DNA of 64,000 bases, taken from the NCBI RefSeq assembly GCF_001647085.1, contig NZ_CP015520.1, positions 186,001 to 250,000 on the forward strand. The letters run 5' to 3'. The stretch is from Thermococcus piezophilus. GTDB lineage: Archaea; Methanobacteriota_B; Thermococci; Thermococcales; Thermococcaceae. The translations under genes were made by a program, and so were the position numbers. Shown here in pieces: positions 9,014 to 17,878 of this stretch; positions within the stretch are counted from its first letter, which is position 1; each line of letters starts with the position of its first letter. A model generated the notes under the pieces. It worked only from the letters and a program-made list of their open reading frames with translations, made no database searches and was not told the origin of the DNA.

Positions 9014-9616
9014 ATGGAAGTCTACCACCTCTACTCCGGCGGAAAAGACTCAAGCTTGGCCGCGTGGATTTTGGAGAGGATGGGTTATGACGTAAAGCTT
9101 GTAACGATTAGCTTCGGTCTGCTCGACAACTGGCGCCATGCCAAGGAAACCGCCGAAAGGCTTGGCTTTGAGCATCAAGTGCTCTACTTACCAAGGGACA
9201 CGCTGAAAAAGGCTGCGGAGATGTGTATACAGGACGGCCATCCAAACAACGCCATCCAGTTCATCCATGAGAGGGCCCTGGAGGCTGTGGCAAAGATTGC
9301 CGACCGGATTAGTGACGGCACTAGGAGAGACGATAGGGTTCCATTCCTCGACCTGCCCAAGACCCGCTCGCTGGAGGATCGGTTTAGCGTCGCCTACATC
9401 CGCCCGCTTCTCGGTCTGGGCTACAAGACAATAAGAGAACTCACCGAGATGCTGTTCATCGTTAAAATCAGGGAGAGCGAGGAACTCCAAAAGGCCGACT
9501 ACGAAGTCGAGCTCAGGTATTTGCTCAGGGAGAAGGGAATAGATCCTCTGGGGATTTTTCCTAGGAGGCACTATCAGTCGAGGGTTCTGGGCTGGAAGAC
9601 CGAAGAAACAAGATAA
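9014..9616 (+). CDS. PP-loop (N-type ATP pyrophosphatase) protein
   Basis: A 200-residue protein with the adenylating PP-loop SGGKDSSLAAW at residues 7-17, the signature of enzymes that activate a substrate with AMP (tRNA thiolation, NAD and queuosine-type enzymes). A second stretch, SDGTRRDDRVP, carries the Asp/Arg pattern of this fold. The substrate is unknown. I start at ATG 9014 (MEVYHLYSGGKDSS), placed by GGGGTGAT; the frame is open for 11 further codons upstream but without a site. It lies alone between two minus-strand r-protein operons. Confidence 0.78.
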   Translation: MEVYHLYSGGKDSSLAAWILERMGYDVKLVTISFGLLDNWRHAKETAERLGFEHQVLYLPRDTLKKAAEMCIQDGHPNNAIQFIHERALEAVAKIADRISDGTRRDDRVPFLDLPKTRSLEDRFSVAYIRPLLGLGYKTIRELTEMLFIVKIRESEELQKADYEVELRYLLREKGIDPLGIFPRRHYQSRVLGWKTEETR

Positions 9617-9623
9617 AAGGAAA

Positions 9624-9857
9624 TCAGAGCTCGAGGCTGAGCTTCCTGACGACTGGATCTTCGGCCTCTTCTGGCTGTATTTCCTCGATGCTTTCGATCC
9701 ATATCTTGGACCTGGGAACCCTGTGCTTGCTGCCTATCTCCGAGTAGACGAGCTCGGCAACATGCTCCGGCTTTAAAGCCCTGTACTCCTTGGTGAACGG
9801 CTGCTTCTTTCCGAGCCTCTCGAACACACCCTTAACGCGGAAGACCTTAACGTCCAT
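9624..9857 (-). CDS. rpl18a: 50S ribosomal protein L18a (LX)
   Basis: A 77-residue protein, the short archaeal form of eukaryotic eL20. It has the [22 protein letters not shown] start and the [25 protein letters not shown] core. It is translated from the same message as aIF6 upstream (14 nt gap), an order conserved across Thermococcales: L39e - L31e - aIF6 - L18a. All four act in large-subunit structure or assembly. Confidence 0.95.
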   Translation of the reverse strand: MDVKVFRVKGVFERLGKKQPFTKEYRALKPEHVAELVYSEIGSKHRVPRSKIWIESIEEIQPEEAEDPVVRKLSLEL

Positions 9858-9871
9858 TCATCACACCTCCA

Positions 9872-10558
9872 TTAGTCGAGGAATCCCAAAGCCTCTTCAA
9901 TCTTAACTATCTCGGGTCCAGTGGTGAGGTGTCCAACCACTACACCGTGAGAGTTCGCCAGCATGCATGAACCGACGAATGGAACGCCCATGTTGGTAGT
10001 TCCAACGTAGATGTCAACCTTAAACAGGTCGCGGAGCCACTCAAGCTCCTCATCGGTTGCCTCTGGATGGACGAGGCCGCCCCTGTTGGTGACGACACCC
10101 ACACTGCCAACCGCGTGGTAGTCACCTATAATTCCCCTCTCGACCTCAACGCCGAGGATGTCCTCCAGCTTCTTGGCATCTTCCCTGGTAAACTTCGCGC
10201 TGACCAACGCGGCCCTGTCGTTGACCAGGATGAGGTTTCCAAAGGCAGTCAGAGTGCTCTGGAAGGGTTCTATAATCATGTCTATGCCGTACTCCTTGAG
10301 CTCGTTCTGGATGTGCTCAAGCTCTGAATCCCAGACGTAGTAGGGAACCACTATGGCGTTGGAGTTGCCAACGGCGAATATTCCGATAATCCTGGACTTC
10401 ATTATGCTGGTCTCGATGAGCGGAACCTTGAGGACCTCTCTAAGCACTTCGAGCTTTTTCTCTCCAAGGCCCTCCCTAATCAGGACTACCCTATCGGTCG
10501 CAACACCGTAGACGCCGAGATACGGAGAGTTCTCAAAATCGAGCTTTTCGATGTGCAT
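9872..10558 (-). CDS. eif6: translation initiation factor 6 (anti-association factor)
   Basis: A 228-residue protein with the fivefold pentein-like repeat of aIF6. The repeats are seen as recurring segments around NSNAIVVPYYV, NLILVNDRAALVS, GVVTNRGGLVHPEATDEE and NSHGVVVGHLTTGPEI. aIF6 binds the large subunit and blocks premature joining to the small subunit. Length is normal. It is placed between L31e and L18a in a ribosome operon, which supports the assignment. Confidence 0.98.
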   Translation of the reverse strand: MHIEKLDFENSPYLGVYGVATDRVVLIREGLGEKKLEVLREVLKVPLIETSIMKSRIIGIFAVGNSNAIVVPYYVWDSELEHIQNELKEYGIDMIIEPFQSTLTAFGNLILVNDRAALVSAKFTREDAKKLEDILGVEVERGIIGDYHAVGSVGVVTNRGGLVHPEATDEELEWLRDLFKVDIYVGTTNMGVPFVGSCMLANSHGVVVGHLTTGPEIVKIEEALGFLD

Positions 10559-10595
10559 CTCGTCACCTCTTTTATGAATTAAAAGGGAAAGGGAC

Positions 10596-10871
10596 TCACC
10601 GGGCGAGGTTCACGAAGGCGACCCTAACGCCGTCCTTCTCCTCAACCTTGACCTTAATGCGGAGCTTGTTGGGTGGCTTCTCCGCTCCGCGCTCCCAGAT
10701 CTTCTCGTTGACCTCAGGGGCGATGATGACCTCCTCGGCCTTGGCGTGCCTCGCTACCCACTCCTTAACGAACTTAGCTGCCCTTGGAGCCCTCTTCCAG
10801 CGCGGGACCCTCTTCTTAACCTTCCTAATCGGAACGGTGAATATGACCTCGTCTCCCGGATTAATCGGCAT
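10596..10871 (-). CDS. rpl31e: 50S ribosomal protein L31e
   Basis: A 91-residue r-protein located near the peptide exit tunnel in archaeal and eukaryotic ribosomes. It has the family's basic helix ([23 protein letters not shown]) and the [19 protein letters not shown] strand pair. The start codon lies 10 nt after the rpl39e stop with GGTGG as binding site. Length is typical. Confidence 0.97.
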   Translation of the reverse strand: MPINPGDEVIFTVPIRKVKKRVPRWKRAPRAAKFVKEWVARHAKAEEVIIAPEVNEKIWERGAEKPPNKLRIKVKVEEKDGVRVAFVNLAR

Positions 10872-10881
10872 TTACACCACC

Positions 10882-11037
10882 TCACTCCTTAAGCTTGGTC
10901 CTTCTCCACATTCTTCTCTTCGGGTGTGTCATGACCTTCCTGTTGGTCTTAACGATGACCCAGACCGGAACACGCCTGTTCTGCTTGGCGGCCTTAGCAA
11001 GACGGAGCTTCTTTGCAAGCGGCTTGTTTCTCGCCAT
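10882..11037 (-). CDS. rpl39e: 50S ribosomal protein L39e
   Basis: A 51-residue, very basic protein ([15 protein letters not shown]... ending WRRTKLKE), read directly on the minus strand. It is the smallest r-protein of the archaeal/eukaryotic large subunit and lines the exit tunnel. It heads the L39e-L31e-aIF6-L18a operon. GGAGG lies just upstream of the ATG (TCAGGAGGGATT). Confidence 0.97.
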   Translation of the reverse strand: MARNKPLAKKLRLAKAAKQNRRVPVWVIVKTNRKVMTHPKRRMWRRTKLKE

Positions 11038-11082
11038 TCATAATCCCTCCTGAGGTTATCGTGATGTCTAACGTTGCTTGAC

Positions 11083-12939
11083 CTATCCTTTTTTAAGCTT
11101 TTTTGTGGGCCTAAGTGCTTCTCGAATCAGCTCATTGACTCCTTCTTTTCCGCATACGTATCCCAGCTTTCTCATTCTAGAGTAGCCAATAACTGTATCT
11201 TTGCCCCTGTAAAATACAACGTCTGCGTCAAAAGGATACTTTTTGAAGCCCTGAAGGCCATCTTCGGATATTTCGCCCCTGAAAATGATGCATTTGCCGT
11301 CTTTGCACTCAAGAACCCTAACGTCCTCCGGCCAAAGAAGGTTGAGCCTCAATGCGTAATCCAGCACTTCCTCCTGGAGTTCAAGAGTGGAAAGATTGCC
11401 TTTCGACCTGTTGTGGTCGAGTATCATCATCAGAGCCTTCGTGAGGGCACATAGTGGAGGGTCATTATGCTCGTAGTCTCCCCCCAAGTTAATGTACGGG
11501 TTGGCATACAGGAACTCCGGAATTCTGCGCTTCCACATCATGAACTCGGCTGTTCTCGTCAGGCGAATTATCCTGTTAGAGATAACCCTGTAATCCTCGT
11601 ACCACCTTATATCGTTGCCCCACTTGAGGTTCACACGTTTGAGCTTTCCAAGCCAGATATCCTTGCTGAGCTTCGTCTTAAACAAGTTGTTTTCTTTTGC
11701 AAATTCGTAGGCCTGGAGGAAAAGTTCGTAGGCTTCCTTGACAAGCTTAAACCTTCTGAGGGCAAAGTTGTAAACCACAGCCTCACTCAAGTCCCATATG
11801 ATGTTCTGGATAGAGCCTGTTGGATCTTCAGCTTTTCCACTCTTCACTAACTCCCATTCTTTTTTCGCCTCCTCATGAAACTTCCTACCCTTTTCGTCGA
11901 ATTCTTTCAGTGTTTTCTGGTATTCTTCCCAATAGTTTCTTTCCTTTGGCTTGGGGAAACTCTCTAAGGTCTTCATGAGCTCCTTCGGGACTTCAAAGTT
12001 GTGGGATTCAAGGTAGTCCTTGATGCGGAGAAGAGCCTTCCTCCTGAGCGGAGATCTCTCTCTAGAAAGAATGGAAAGAGCTCGGGACAAAGTGTCCTTT
12101 GGAATCGGCATGGACTTCTCCATGAACGACCAGAGTTCGTGGAGTACCTCAGCCGTCTGAAGAGGATGATAAACGTCTGAATCTCTTGTCAGACTTAGAG
12201 AACGCTCCCTGCTCAGTTTTTTGAGCTTTTCAAGGAATTCCCACGTTTCCCTTATGCCTTTTTCTTCTCCTGTTGCGAAGAATAGTTCAAAGGCACGAGA
12301 AAAGTTTCTTGTTAAGAGAAGGATGTAATAACCCACACTTGCTTCATCTATTCCTCCAGAAAAGAGGGTTTTTGCCCATATTCTTGCCGTTGTAAACTCA
12401 GCGTTGATGGTCGCAATCTGTTCGTCAAGGGTCACGCTATGGACTACGCTGGGCTTAGAAACGGAAGGGATATTTAGTTCTTTCAAAGCATCCTCTGGCA
12501 CTCTGCCCTTTAGGTGTTTTTGGAGGGTTGTGAATGCCTCCCTTACAATGTCCAAAGCAACAAGATAATTACCCTTAGATAGCGCTCCTAACCTCTCTAA
12601 ATCCTTCTCAGAGATTTTTTCGTCCCCTCTGATTCCCTGAAGTATCTTGCACAGGAGTTTCGCAAGTTCCAGATAGGGCTCTAAATGTGGCTCTATGTAG
12701 TCCCGGAGGTTTTTCCCATTCTTTATTAAATGCTCTTCAAGGAGTCTGAGGTAGGAGCATGCCTCTGAACACAGTTCCCACTCTTCAGAACCAAAGAATC
12801 CTATGACAGCGTAGAGGATGTCCTGGATGATGCCCGGCAAGGGGTGTTCACCCTCATCTTTGAGGAACTTTTCAATATAGGGCTTTGATGATATGTAATT
12901 AGCTAACACTGCCTGCATGCGTAGAGTGTCCATGTGCAT
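11083..12939 (-). CDS. large helical protein of unknown function (618 aa)
   Basis: I do not recognise this protein. It is 618 residues, almost entirely alpha-helical by composition, charged, with no signal peptide or membrane helix, and seems built of TPR- or HEAT-like helical pairs (for example the segments around 30-90 and 200-260). Near the C-terminus is a compact beta-containing module (KCIIFRGEISEDGL...ADVVFYRGKDTVIGYSRMRK). It follows the secreted-protein gene by 11 nt with a good GGGGGGAT site, so the two are one unit. Base composition is noticeably richer in A+T than the flanking r-protein and mutase genes, suggesting an acquired or fast-evolving accessory pair. No nuclease or ATPase motif is visible. 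Confidence 0.7.
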   Translation of the reverse strand: MHMDTLRMQAVLANYISSKPYIEKFLKDEGEHPLPGIIQDILYAVIGFFGSEEWELCSEACSYLRLLEEHLIKNGKNLRDYIEPHLEPYLELAKLLCKILQGIRGDEKISEKDLERLGALSKGNYLVALDIVREAFTTLQKHLKGRVPEDALKELNIPSVSKPSVVHSVTLDEQIATINAEFTTARIWAKTLFSGGIDEASVGYYILLLTRNFSRAFELFFATGEEKGIRETWEFLEKLKKLSRERSLSLTRDSDVYHPLQTAEVLHELWSFMEKSMPIPKDTLSRALSILSRERSPLRRKALLRIKDYLESHNFEVPKELMKTLESFPKPKERNYWEEYQKTLKEFDEKGRKFHEEAKKEWELVKSGKAEDPTGSIQNIIWDLSEAVVYNFALRRFKLVKEAYELFLQAYEFAKENNLFKTKLSKDIWLGKLKRVNLKWGNDIRWYEDYRVISNRIIRLTRTAEFMMWKRRIPEFLYANPYINLGGDYEHNDPPLCALTKALMMILDHNRSKGNLSTLELQEEVLDYALRLNLLWPEDVRVLECKDGKCIIFRGEISEDGLQGFKKYPFDADVVFYRGKDTVIGYSRMRKLGYVCGKEGVNELIREALRPTKKLKKG

Positions 12940-12950
12940 TTTTATCCCCC

Positions 12951-14030
12951 CTATGCGTGTATGAACGCCACGTAAAAGTTTGACTTATACATCCTGTAAA
13001 CGGAAACTATACCCGGCTGGCCTTCCAGATTGCGATAGTACCCGTCCCTTATCAATGAGGTAACTCTGAAAACTGTGGTTCCCTTTGCCTCCCATTTCGT
13101 CAAATCTGAAGGGATTTTTGTGCTTTTTACATAAACAAAGTCAGGCCCCTTTGCGTTTGACCTTGGTGTTATGTCAACAGTAGAAGGGCCATATGCTTCG
13201 GGTTTTATTATTGCAAGATATGCTACTGCCTCACCTGTTGCTCCAATAATGAACCTAATCCCTTTTAAAGCCGCCAGCTCCCAGTTGCCTTCCTTTAAAT
13301 TCTTTACAGTAGCGTTAAGAGCAAGTTTGCCTGAAGGAACCTCAGCAATAACACCAACCAGTTCCCCAACGGTAACTCTAAAATCTGTTTTATGAACAAA
13401 TTCCTTTACGTAGATTCTTTTAGGAAGACCACCATAAAAGCCCTTTTCGTATATGTGAATTGTCTTTTCATCTTTCTTTCTCTCTTCTATGTAGTTGTAG
13501 AAGTACTGGTAAGCGCTATTGAGCTTTTCATGAATTTCATCACTGTATTCGTAAATGGCCTCGGCAACTTCGATGGAAAACATTACTACCGCCATTGCAA
13601 GGAGTGCATAAAGTGCGGTTAAAACCCATTTACCTACTACAAAAATTGGGATGGACATGACAGCCATAGCCGATGGGACGAACACACTAGTACCCGTGGA
13701 CATCGCGGTTCCCATTGATTTCATCGAAAGCAGTAATGGATGTTCGTTTGACCAACCCTGCGTGGATGTGGCAGATTTAACGTTAATGGCAGAACCGTCC
13801 ACGAACTCTTCAGGAGAAATACGACTCTCAATAAATGCCTTAACTTCCTCCGGTGTGTTCAAACTGGAGTTATCGGCTATAACGAGCTTCACTGGGACCC
13901 CATAAATCTCGATTTCATACACCCTTATTCCCGCGGTTGTCTGCTGAATCGCATCCTTGGTGGCGAGTGCGGGCTGTAGAACTAACCCGAATACTAAGAT
14001 TGAAATAAGCAGTCCAACAACCCTTCTCAC
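12951..14030 (-). CDS. secreted or membrane-anchored protein of unknown function
   Basis: A 359-residue protein starting at GTG. Residues 1-23 are a classical signal peptide (MRRVVGLLISILVFGLVLQPALA). The next ~100 residues are soluble. A hydrophobic stretch at about 118-155 forms one or two membrane helices, followed by a charged linker (YEYSDEIHEKLNSAYQYFYN) and a C-terminal domain of ~170 residues rich in strands. I recognise no family. It is co-transcribed with the 618-residue helical protein. A TATA box (TTTATAAATT) near 14059-14068 provides its own promoter, so the pair is an independent two-gene unit. Confidence 0.68.
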   Translation of the reverse strand: MRRVVGLLISILVFGLVLQPALATKDAIQQTTAGIRVYEIEIYGVPVKLVIADNSSLNTPEEVKAFIESRISPEEFVDGSAINVKSATSTQGWSNEHPLLLSMKSMGTAMSTGTSVFVPSAMAVMSIPIFVVGKWVLTALYALLAMAVVMFSIEVAEAIYEYSDEIHEKLNSAYQYFYNYIEERKKDEKTIHIYEKGFYGGLPKRIYVKEFVHKTDFRVTVGELVGVIAEVPSGKLALNATVKNLKEGNWELAALKGIRFIIGATGEAVAYLAIIKPEAYGPSTVDITPRSNAKGPDFVYVKSTKIPSDLTKWEAKGTTVFRVTSLIRDGYYRNLEGQPGIVSVYRMYKSNFYVAFIHA

Positions 14031-14055
14031 TCACATCACCGAGAAAAATCTAACG

Positions 14056-14070
14056 ACAAATTTATAAATT
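14056..14070 (-). promoter_or_regulatory. TATA promoter of the orphan two-gene unit
   Basis: Read on the minus strand, AAAATTTATAAATTTG is a near-ideal archaeal TATA box. Transcription about 25 nt downstream would start near 14037, just before the GGTGAT site and the GTG start at 14030. The leader is therefore very short. Confidence 0.6.
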
Positions 14071-14123
14071 TTACTCGGCAGAAATGAAAATCTAACCAAA
14101 CACTTGAAAGAAAGATAGAAAGC

Positions 14124-15812
14124 TCAGAATATCAGTGGCGCTCTGTACTCGCCCCAGACCTCACGAAGGACGTCAGTGACCTCTCCAAGCGTCGCGAGGT
14201 GCCTGTGGGCCTCGATTATGTAAGGCATGAGGTTCTCGTCCTCCTTTTCTGCCGCGTTCCTGAGCTTGTCAAGAGCCTCTTCAACCTTCTTGCTGTCCCT
14301 CTCGGAGCGGAGCTTCTTAAGGCGTTCAATCTGCTTCTCCCTGATGCTCGGGTCGACCTTGAGTATCTCGACTTCAAGAGGCTCGTCCACGATGAACTCG
14401 TTGACACCAACGATGATGCGCTTCTTCTCCTCGACCTCCTTCTGGACCTTGTAGGCGCTCTCCGCTATCTCCTTCTGGATGTAGCCCCTCTCGATGGCCC
14501 TCATCATTCCGCCCATCTTCTGAATCTTTTCGATGTACTTCAAAGCTTCCTCGTAGATGTGATCGGTGAGCCATTCGATGTAATATGAACCTCCAAGCGG
14601 GTCTATCGTATCAACAACGCCGCTTTCGTAGGCGATAATCTGCTGGGTTCTCAATGCAATCCTAACGCTCTTCTCCGTCGGAAGGCTCAGAGCCTCATCG
14701 TAGGAGTTGGTGTGCAGGGACTGGGTTCCTCCGAGAACCGCTGCCAGGGCCTGAATTGCGACCCTAACAATGTTGTTCTCGGGCTGCTGAGCTGTAAGAG
14801 TTGAACCTGCCGTCTGGGTATGGAAGCGCAGGAGCATCGACTTCGGGTTCTTGGCGTTGAACCACTCCTTCATTATGTAGGCCCAGAGCCTTCTGGCAGC
14901 TCTAAATTTAGCTATCTCCTCGAGGAAGTTGTTGTGGGCGTTGAAGAAGAAGCTCAATCTTGGGGCGAACTTATCAACGTCCATTCCTCTCTCTATAACA
15001 GCTTTAACGTACTCTATTCCATCGGCGAGCGTGAAGGCGACCTCCTGAACGGCGTTCGCTCCAGCCTCCCTTATGTGGTAGCCGCTTATTGAAATTGGGT
15101 TCCACTTTGGAACATGCTCAGCGCAGTACATGATGATGTCAGTGGTGAGCCTCATGCTCGGCTGCGGTGGGAAGATGTAGGTACCGCGAGCGATGTACTC
15201 CTTGAGGATGTCGTTCTGAACGGTTCCGCGGAGCTGTTCAGGCTTAACGCCCTGCTCCTCGGCAACGAGGATATACATGGCGAGAAGGTTGGCAGCGGTC
15301 GAGTTGATGGTCATCGAGGTCGAGACCTTATCGAGCGGTATTCCGTCGAAGAGAATCCTCATGTCCCAGAGAGAATCTATGGCAACGCCGACCTTTCCGA
15401 CCTCACCCTCACTCATCGGGTGGTCGGAGTCGTAGCCTATCTGCGTGGGCAAGTCAAAGGCGACGCTCAAACCCGTCTGTCCCTGGCTGAGAAGATACTT
15501 ATAGCGTTTGTTGCTCTCCTCAGCCGTTCCAAAACCTGCGTACTGTCTCATGGTCCAGAAACGGCCGCGGTACATGGTTGCATAAACGCCCCTCGTGAAG
15601 GGGTATTCACCAGGGAAACCGAGCTTCTCGAGGTAGTCCCAGTCCTCGCTGAGGTCAGCGGGGGTGTAAACGCGCTTTATTTCAAAGCCATCGTCCGTCA
15701 TAAACTTCTCTTTTCTTTCAGGCCTCTTCGCGATGAGGGGCTTAACAACGTTTTCCTCCCACTTCCCCTCGGCCTGCTTTATGGCCTTGAGCTTCTCCTT
15801 ATCGAACGTCAT
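14124..15812 (-). CDS. mcmA1: methylmalonyl-CoA mutase, large (catalytic) subunit
   Basis: A 562-residue protein holding the (beta/alpha)8 substrate-binding domain of methylmalonyl-CoA mutase. Family marks are [29 protein letters not shown], the [22 protein letters not shown] segment and [19 protein letters not shown] (only parts quoted). It lacks the C-terminal B12-binding domain, which archaea encode as a separate small subunit; that gene is not in this window. The enzyme interconverts methylmalonyl-CoA and succinyl-CoA. The start at MTFDKEK (ATG 15812) is set by AGGTGG; a GTG three codons earlier is within the site. The gene is intact in contrast to several neighbours. Confidence 0.95.
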   Translation of the reverse strand: MTFDKEKLKAIKQAEGKWEENVVKPLIAKRPERKEKFMTDDGFEIKRVYTPADLSEDWDYLEKLGFPGEYPFTRGVYATMYRGRFWTMRQYAGFGTAEESNKRYKYLLSQGQTGLSVAFDLPTQIGYDSDHPMSEGEVGKVGVAIDSLWDMRILFDGIPLDKVSTSMTINSTAANLLAMYILVAEEQGVKPEQLRGTVQNDILKEYIARGTYIFPPQPSMRLTTDIIMYCAEHVPKWNPISISGYHIREAGANAVQEVAFTLADGIEYVKAVIERGMDVDKFAPRLSFFFNAHNNFLEEIAKFRAARRLWAYIMKEWFNAKNPKSMLLRFHTQTAGSTLTAQQPENNIVRVAIQALAAVLGGTQSLHTNSYDEALSLPTEKSVRIALRTQQIIAYESGVVDTIDPLGGSYYIEWLTDHIYEEALKYIEKIQKMGGMMRAIERGYIQKEIAESAYKVQKEVEEKKRIIVGVNEFIVDEPLEVEILKVDPSIREKQIERLKKLRSERDSKKVEEALDKLRNAAEKEDENLMPYIIEAHRHLATLGEVTDVLREVWGEYRAPLIF

Positions 15813-15899
15813 CCGTACCACCTGCCCTTATTTTGACAGGCGACTATAAAAAGCTTTTACATAGTGAAAGGTGAGGCTTGATAATGGATAAAATATCCA

Positions 15900-16332
15900 T
15901 CACTCAAGCCGCCCCTCCAGATAGATAACCGCCCCCGGGAGGGCCAGTAGTCCTGCGATGATAAGGTAGCCCGTGTACTGCATCAGCTCCCTCGCCTGCT
16001 CCATGGCGTCCTCTTTTTTCATCCTCAAGAGGCGCCCCATGTAAATGAGGAACTCAAAGATCGCCATGTCCTCGTAGGCTATCGGCACCTCAGGCATGTA
16101 GCCGACCCGCTTCATTATCTCGACTCTCTAGCGTGGCATCTCAAGACCGAAAATCATTATCTCGCCGTAGGTCGACTTGAGCGCATCGGTCAGCATCTTT
16201 ATGGTGGTAGTCTTTCCGGCGCCGTTAGGTCCGAGAAAGCTGTACACCACGCCCCCAGGACGCTCAGGTCGAGAAGGTAGACTACGTTCTGCTTGCCGAA
16301 GAACTTGGTGCAATGACATATTCGTCGCTCAT
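15900..16332 (-). pseudogene. ABC transporter ATPase remnant fused to a permease tail
   Basis: Read on the minus strand, the start MSDEYVIA is followed by FFGKQNVVYLLDLSV in a second frame and GGVVYSFLGPNGAGKTTTIK in a third, so two frameshifts separate the N-terminus from the Walker A motif. An in-frame TAG at 16128-16130 follows MIFGLEMPR, and reading resumes as RVEIMKRVGYMPEVPIAYED. After RELMQYTG the ATPase stops abruptly: signature, Walker B and H-loop are missing. The remaining YLIIAGLLALPGAVIYLEGRLE looks like the last helix of a permease. A deletion therefore joined the ATPase to its downstream permease gene. Clearly non-functional. Confidence 0.85.
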
Positions 16333-16394
16333 CTCAACACTAAGAGATATATAGAAACGAAGTTCCTAAAAGAGTTTTGATGAAGAACTAATTG

Positions 16395-17252
16395 ATGATA
16401 CTCCGAAACCTCGGCCTCGACAGTTCCACCAGGATAGCCTTCCAGAGCCACGCCCACACCGACCACTTCGTTAGCGGTGAGGTTATTTACGCGACAAGAG
16501 CCACGAAGTTCCTCAGCCACCTGAGAAAGGGTGGATTTTACAAGGAGATCGAGTTCGGCAAAACCTTTTACCTCGACGATTACAGGGCAAAGCTCTATCC
16601 GGCCGGTCACATGCTCGGCTCCGCCGGGATAAAGCTGTGGCTGGACACGGGGACGGTTTTCTACACCGGCGACACTAAGTGGTTCAAGCTAAGAACCGCT
16701 GAGAAGAGCCGCTTCCCGAGGGCTGACTTTTTGATAATCGAGGCAACCTTTGGCGTTCCAGCGTTCACTTTTCCCTCGCCGAGGGAGGCTGAGAAAAAGA
16801 TGATTGCCTTCGTGGAGGAGGCCTTGGACAGGGGACAAAGGCCAACTCTCTACGTCAATCAGATGGGAAAGGCCCAAGAGGTCATGAAGATACTCGACGT
16901 CCACGGCTACACGGTCAGGCCGTCGCGGGAGATGCTAAAGGTGGCGAGGGTCTACACGAAGTTTGGAGTGGAGTTTGGAAACGTTGACGCCAACGGCGAT
17001 GTAGTTCTGCGCTCCTACCGCTCTCCCAAAGTAGAGAACTCTCTCTCACCCTGGGAGCTGACGGTTTCTGGCTTCGGAAGGTTAAAGCTTAGTAACCACG
17101 CGGATTTCTGGGAGCTGATTCGGATAGTGGAGAGGGTAAAGCCCGAGAGGGTCTTCACGGTTTATGGGTTTGCGGGGGAGTTCGCGAGGATTCTGCGGGG
17201 ACTGGGTTACCCAGCGGAGGCTGTTGAGCCAAACGCCGTCCTAGAACTTTAA
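16395..17252 (+). CDS. MBL-fold protein, exonuclease/beta-CASP-like
   Basis: A 285-residue metallo-beta-lactamase-fold protein. Metal ligands are visible in SHAHTDH (around residue 19), GHMLGSAG, the Asp in YTGDTKWF, and a late His in LSNHADFWELI. The layout resembles archaeal mRNA 3'-end processing-factor homologues and single-stranded nucleases of the beta-CASP group, but at under 300 residues it is much shorter than aCPSF1, so it is a small relative of unknown substrate. ATG 16395 is preceded by a TTG in the same frame; neither has a strong ribosome-binding site. It is divergent from the ABC remnant. Confidence 0.82.
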   Translation: MILRNLGLDSSTRIAFQSHAHTDHFVSGEVIYATRATKFLSHLRKGGFYKEIEFGKTFYLDDYRAKLYPAGHMLGSAGIKLWLDTGTVFYTGDTKWFKLRTAEKSRFPRADFLIIEATFGVPAFTFPSPREAEKKMIAFVEEALDRGQRPTLYVNQMGKAQEVMKILDVHGYTVRPSREMLKVARVYTKFGVEFGNVDANGDVVLRSYRSPKVENSLSPWELTVSGFGRLKLSNHADFWELIRIVERVKPERVFTVYGFAGEFARILRGLGYPAEAVEPNAVLEL

Positions 17253-17293
17253 CCTTAAAAGGTGTGCGACGAATAAAAGGAGAGAGATGTCTT

Positions 17294-17787
17294 ATGGATC
17301 TTGGGAGGCTAATTTATGCACTCCTCATAATCGCGGCCGGATCGTTAATTTCAAAGCTTGTAGGGCTCGGCATAAGAAAATCGATGACCAAGTTTAACCT
17401 GCGCGACATCATCCTCGACTTCCTCGAGTACTTTGTCGTCGTTGTGGGAGTCATGTTCTCAATCTTCTCCGCCCTAAGCTACCTCGGCTATCGGATAGAG
17501 GGGCTGACGATAAGCGTCACCGCCTTCATCGGCATCCTCATGGGCTTTGGACTGCACGACATGCTGAACAACATAGCAGCTGGGGCGTGGATCTCGGCGG
17601 TCAGACCTTTCGAGATAGGTGGCTATGTGAACCTGTGAACCTGAAGGACTACAAGGGCGTCGTCAAGGAAATAAACGCCACAAACATTGTTCTAATCGGG
17701 AACGACAGAGAGACCGTCACCATTCCCACCAAACTCGTCTGGAACGCGCCCATCGTGAGGTTCGAAGAAAAGAAGACCAAAGAATGA
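17294..17787 (+). pseudogene. small MscS-type mechanosensitive channel, frameshifted
   Basis: The first 115 codons encode two to three membrane helices (LIYALLIIAAGSLISKLVGL; FVVVVGVMFSIFSALSYLGY; ISVTAFIGILMGFGLHDM) and the start of the MscS pore-to-beta domain (NNIAAGAWISAVRPFEIGGYV). Reading then stops at TGA 17636-17638. An 8-nt tandem duplication, GTGAACCT GTGAACCT, causes the shift; with one copy removed the frame continues as GGYVNLKDYKGVVKEINATN and on to 17787 (IPTKLVWNAPIVRFEEKK). Without the duplication it would be a 161-residue MscS-like channel. Either a slipped-strand mutation or an assembly artefact. Confidence 0.82.
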
Positions 17788-17827
17788 AGCAGGTTTTATT
17801 CACCGATGTACACTAAAAGACACAAAA

Positions 17828-17869
17828 CTTTATAAACTCATCTTTTTTAGTTACTACTGGTAACCAAAA
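17828..17869 (+). promoter_or_regulatory. hsp20 promoter with Phr-like heat-shock operator
   Basis: A TATA box (CTTTATAAAC) lies at 17829-17838. Starting seven bases further on, 17845-17869 is an inverted repeat: TTTTAGTTAC, spacer TACTG, GTAACCAAAA. Its arms pair except for one position. The repeat covers the expected transcription start. In Pyrococcus the heat-shock repressor Phr binds a palindrome with outer T/A and inner TTAC/GTAA elements at exactly this location upstream of hsp20. Assignment to Phr is by analogy. Confidence 0.7.
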
Positions 17870-17878
17870 GGTGAAGGG

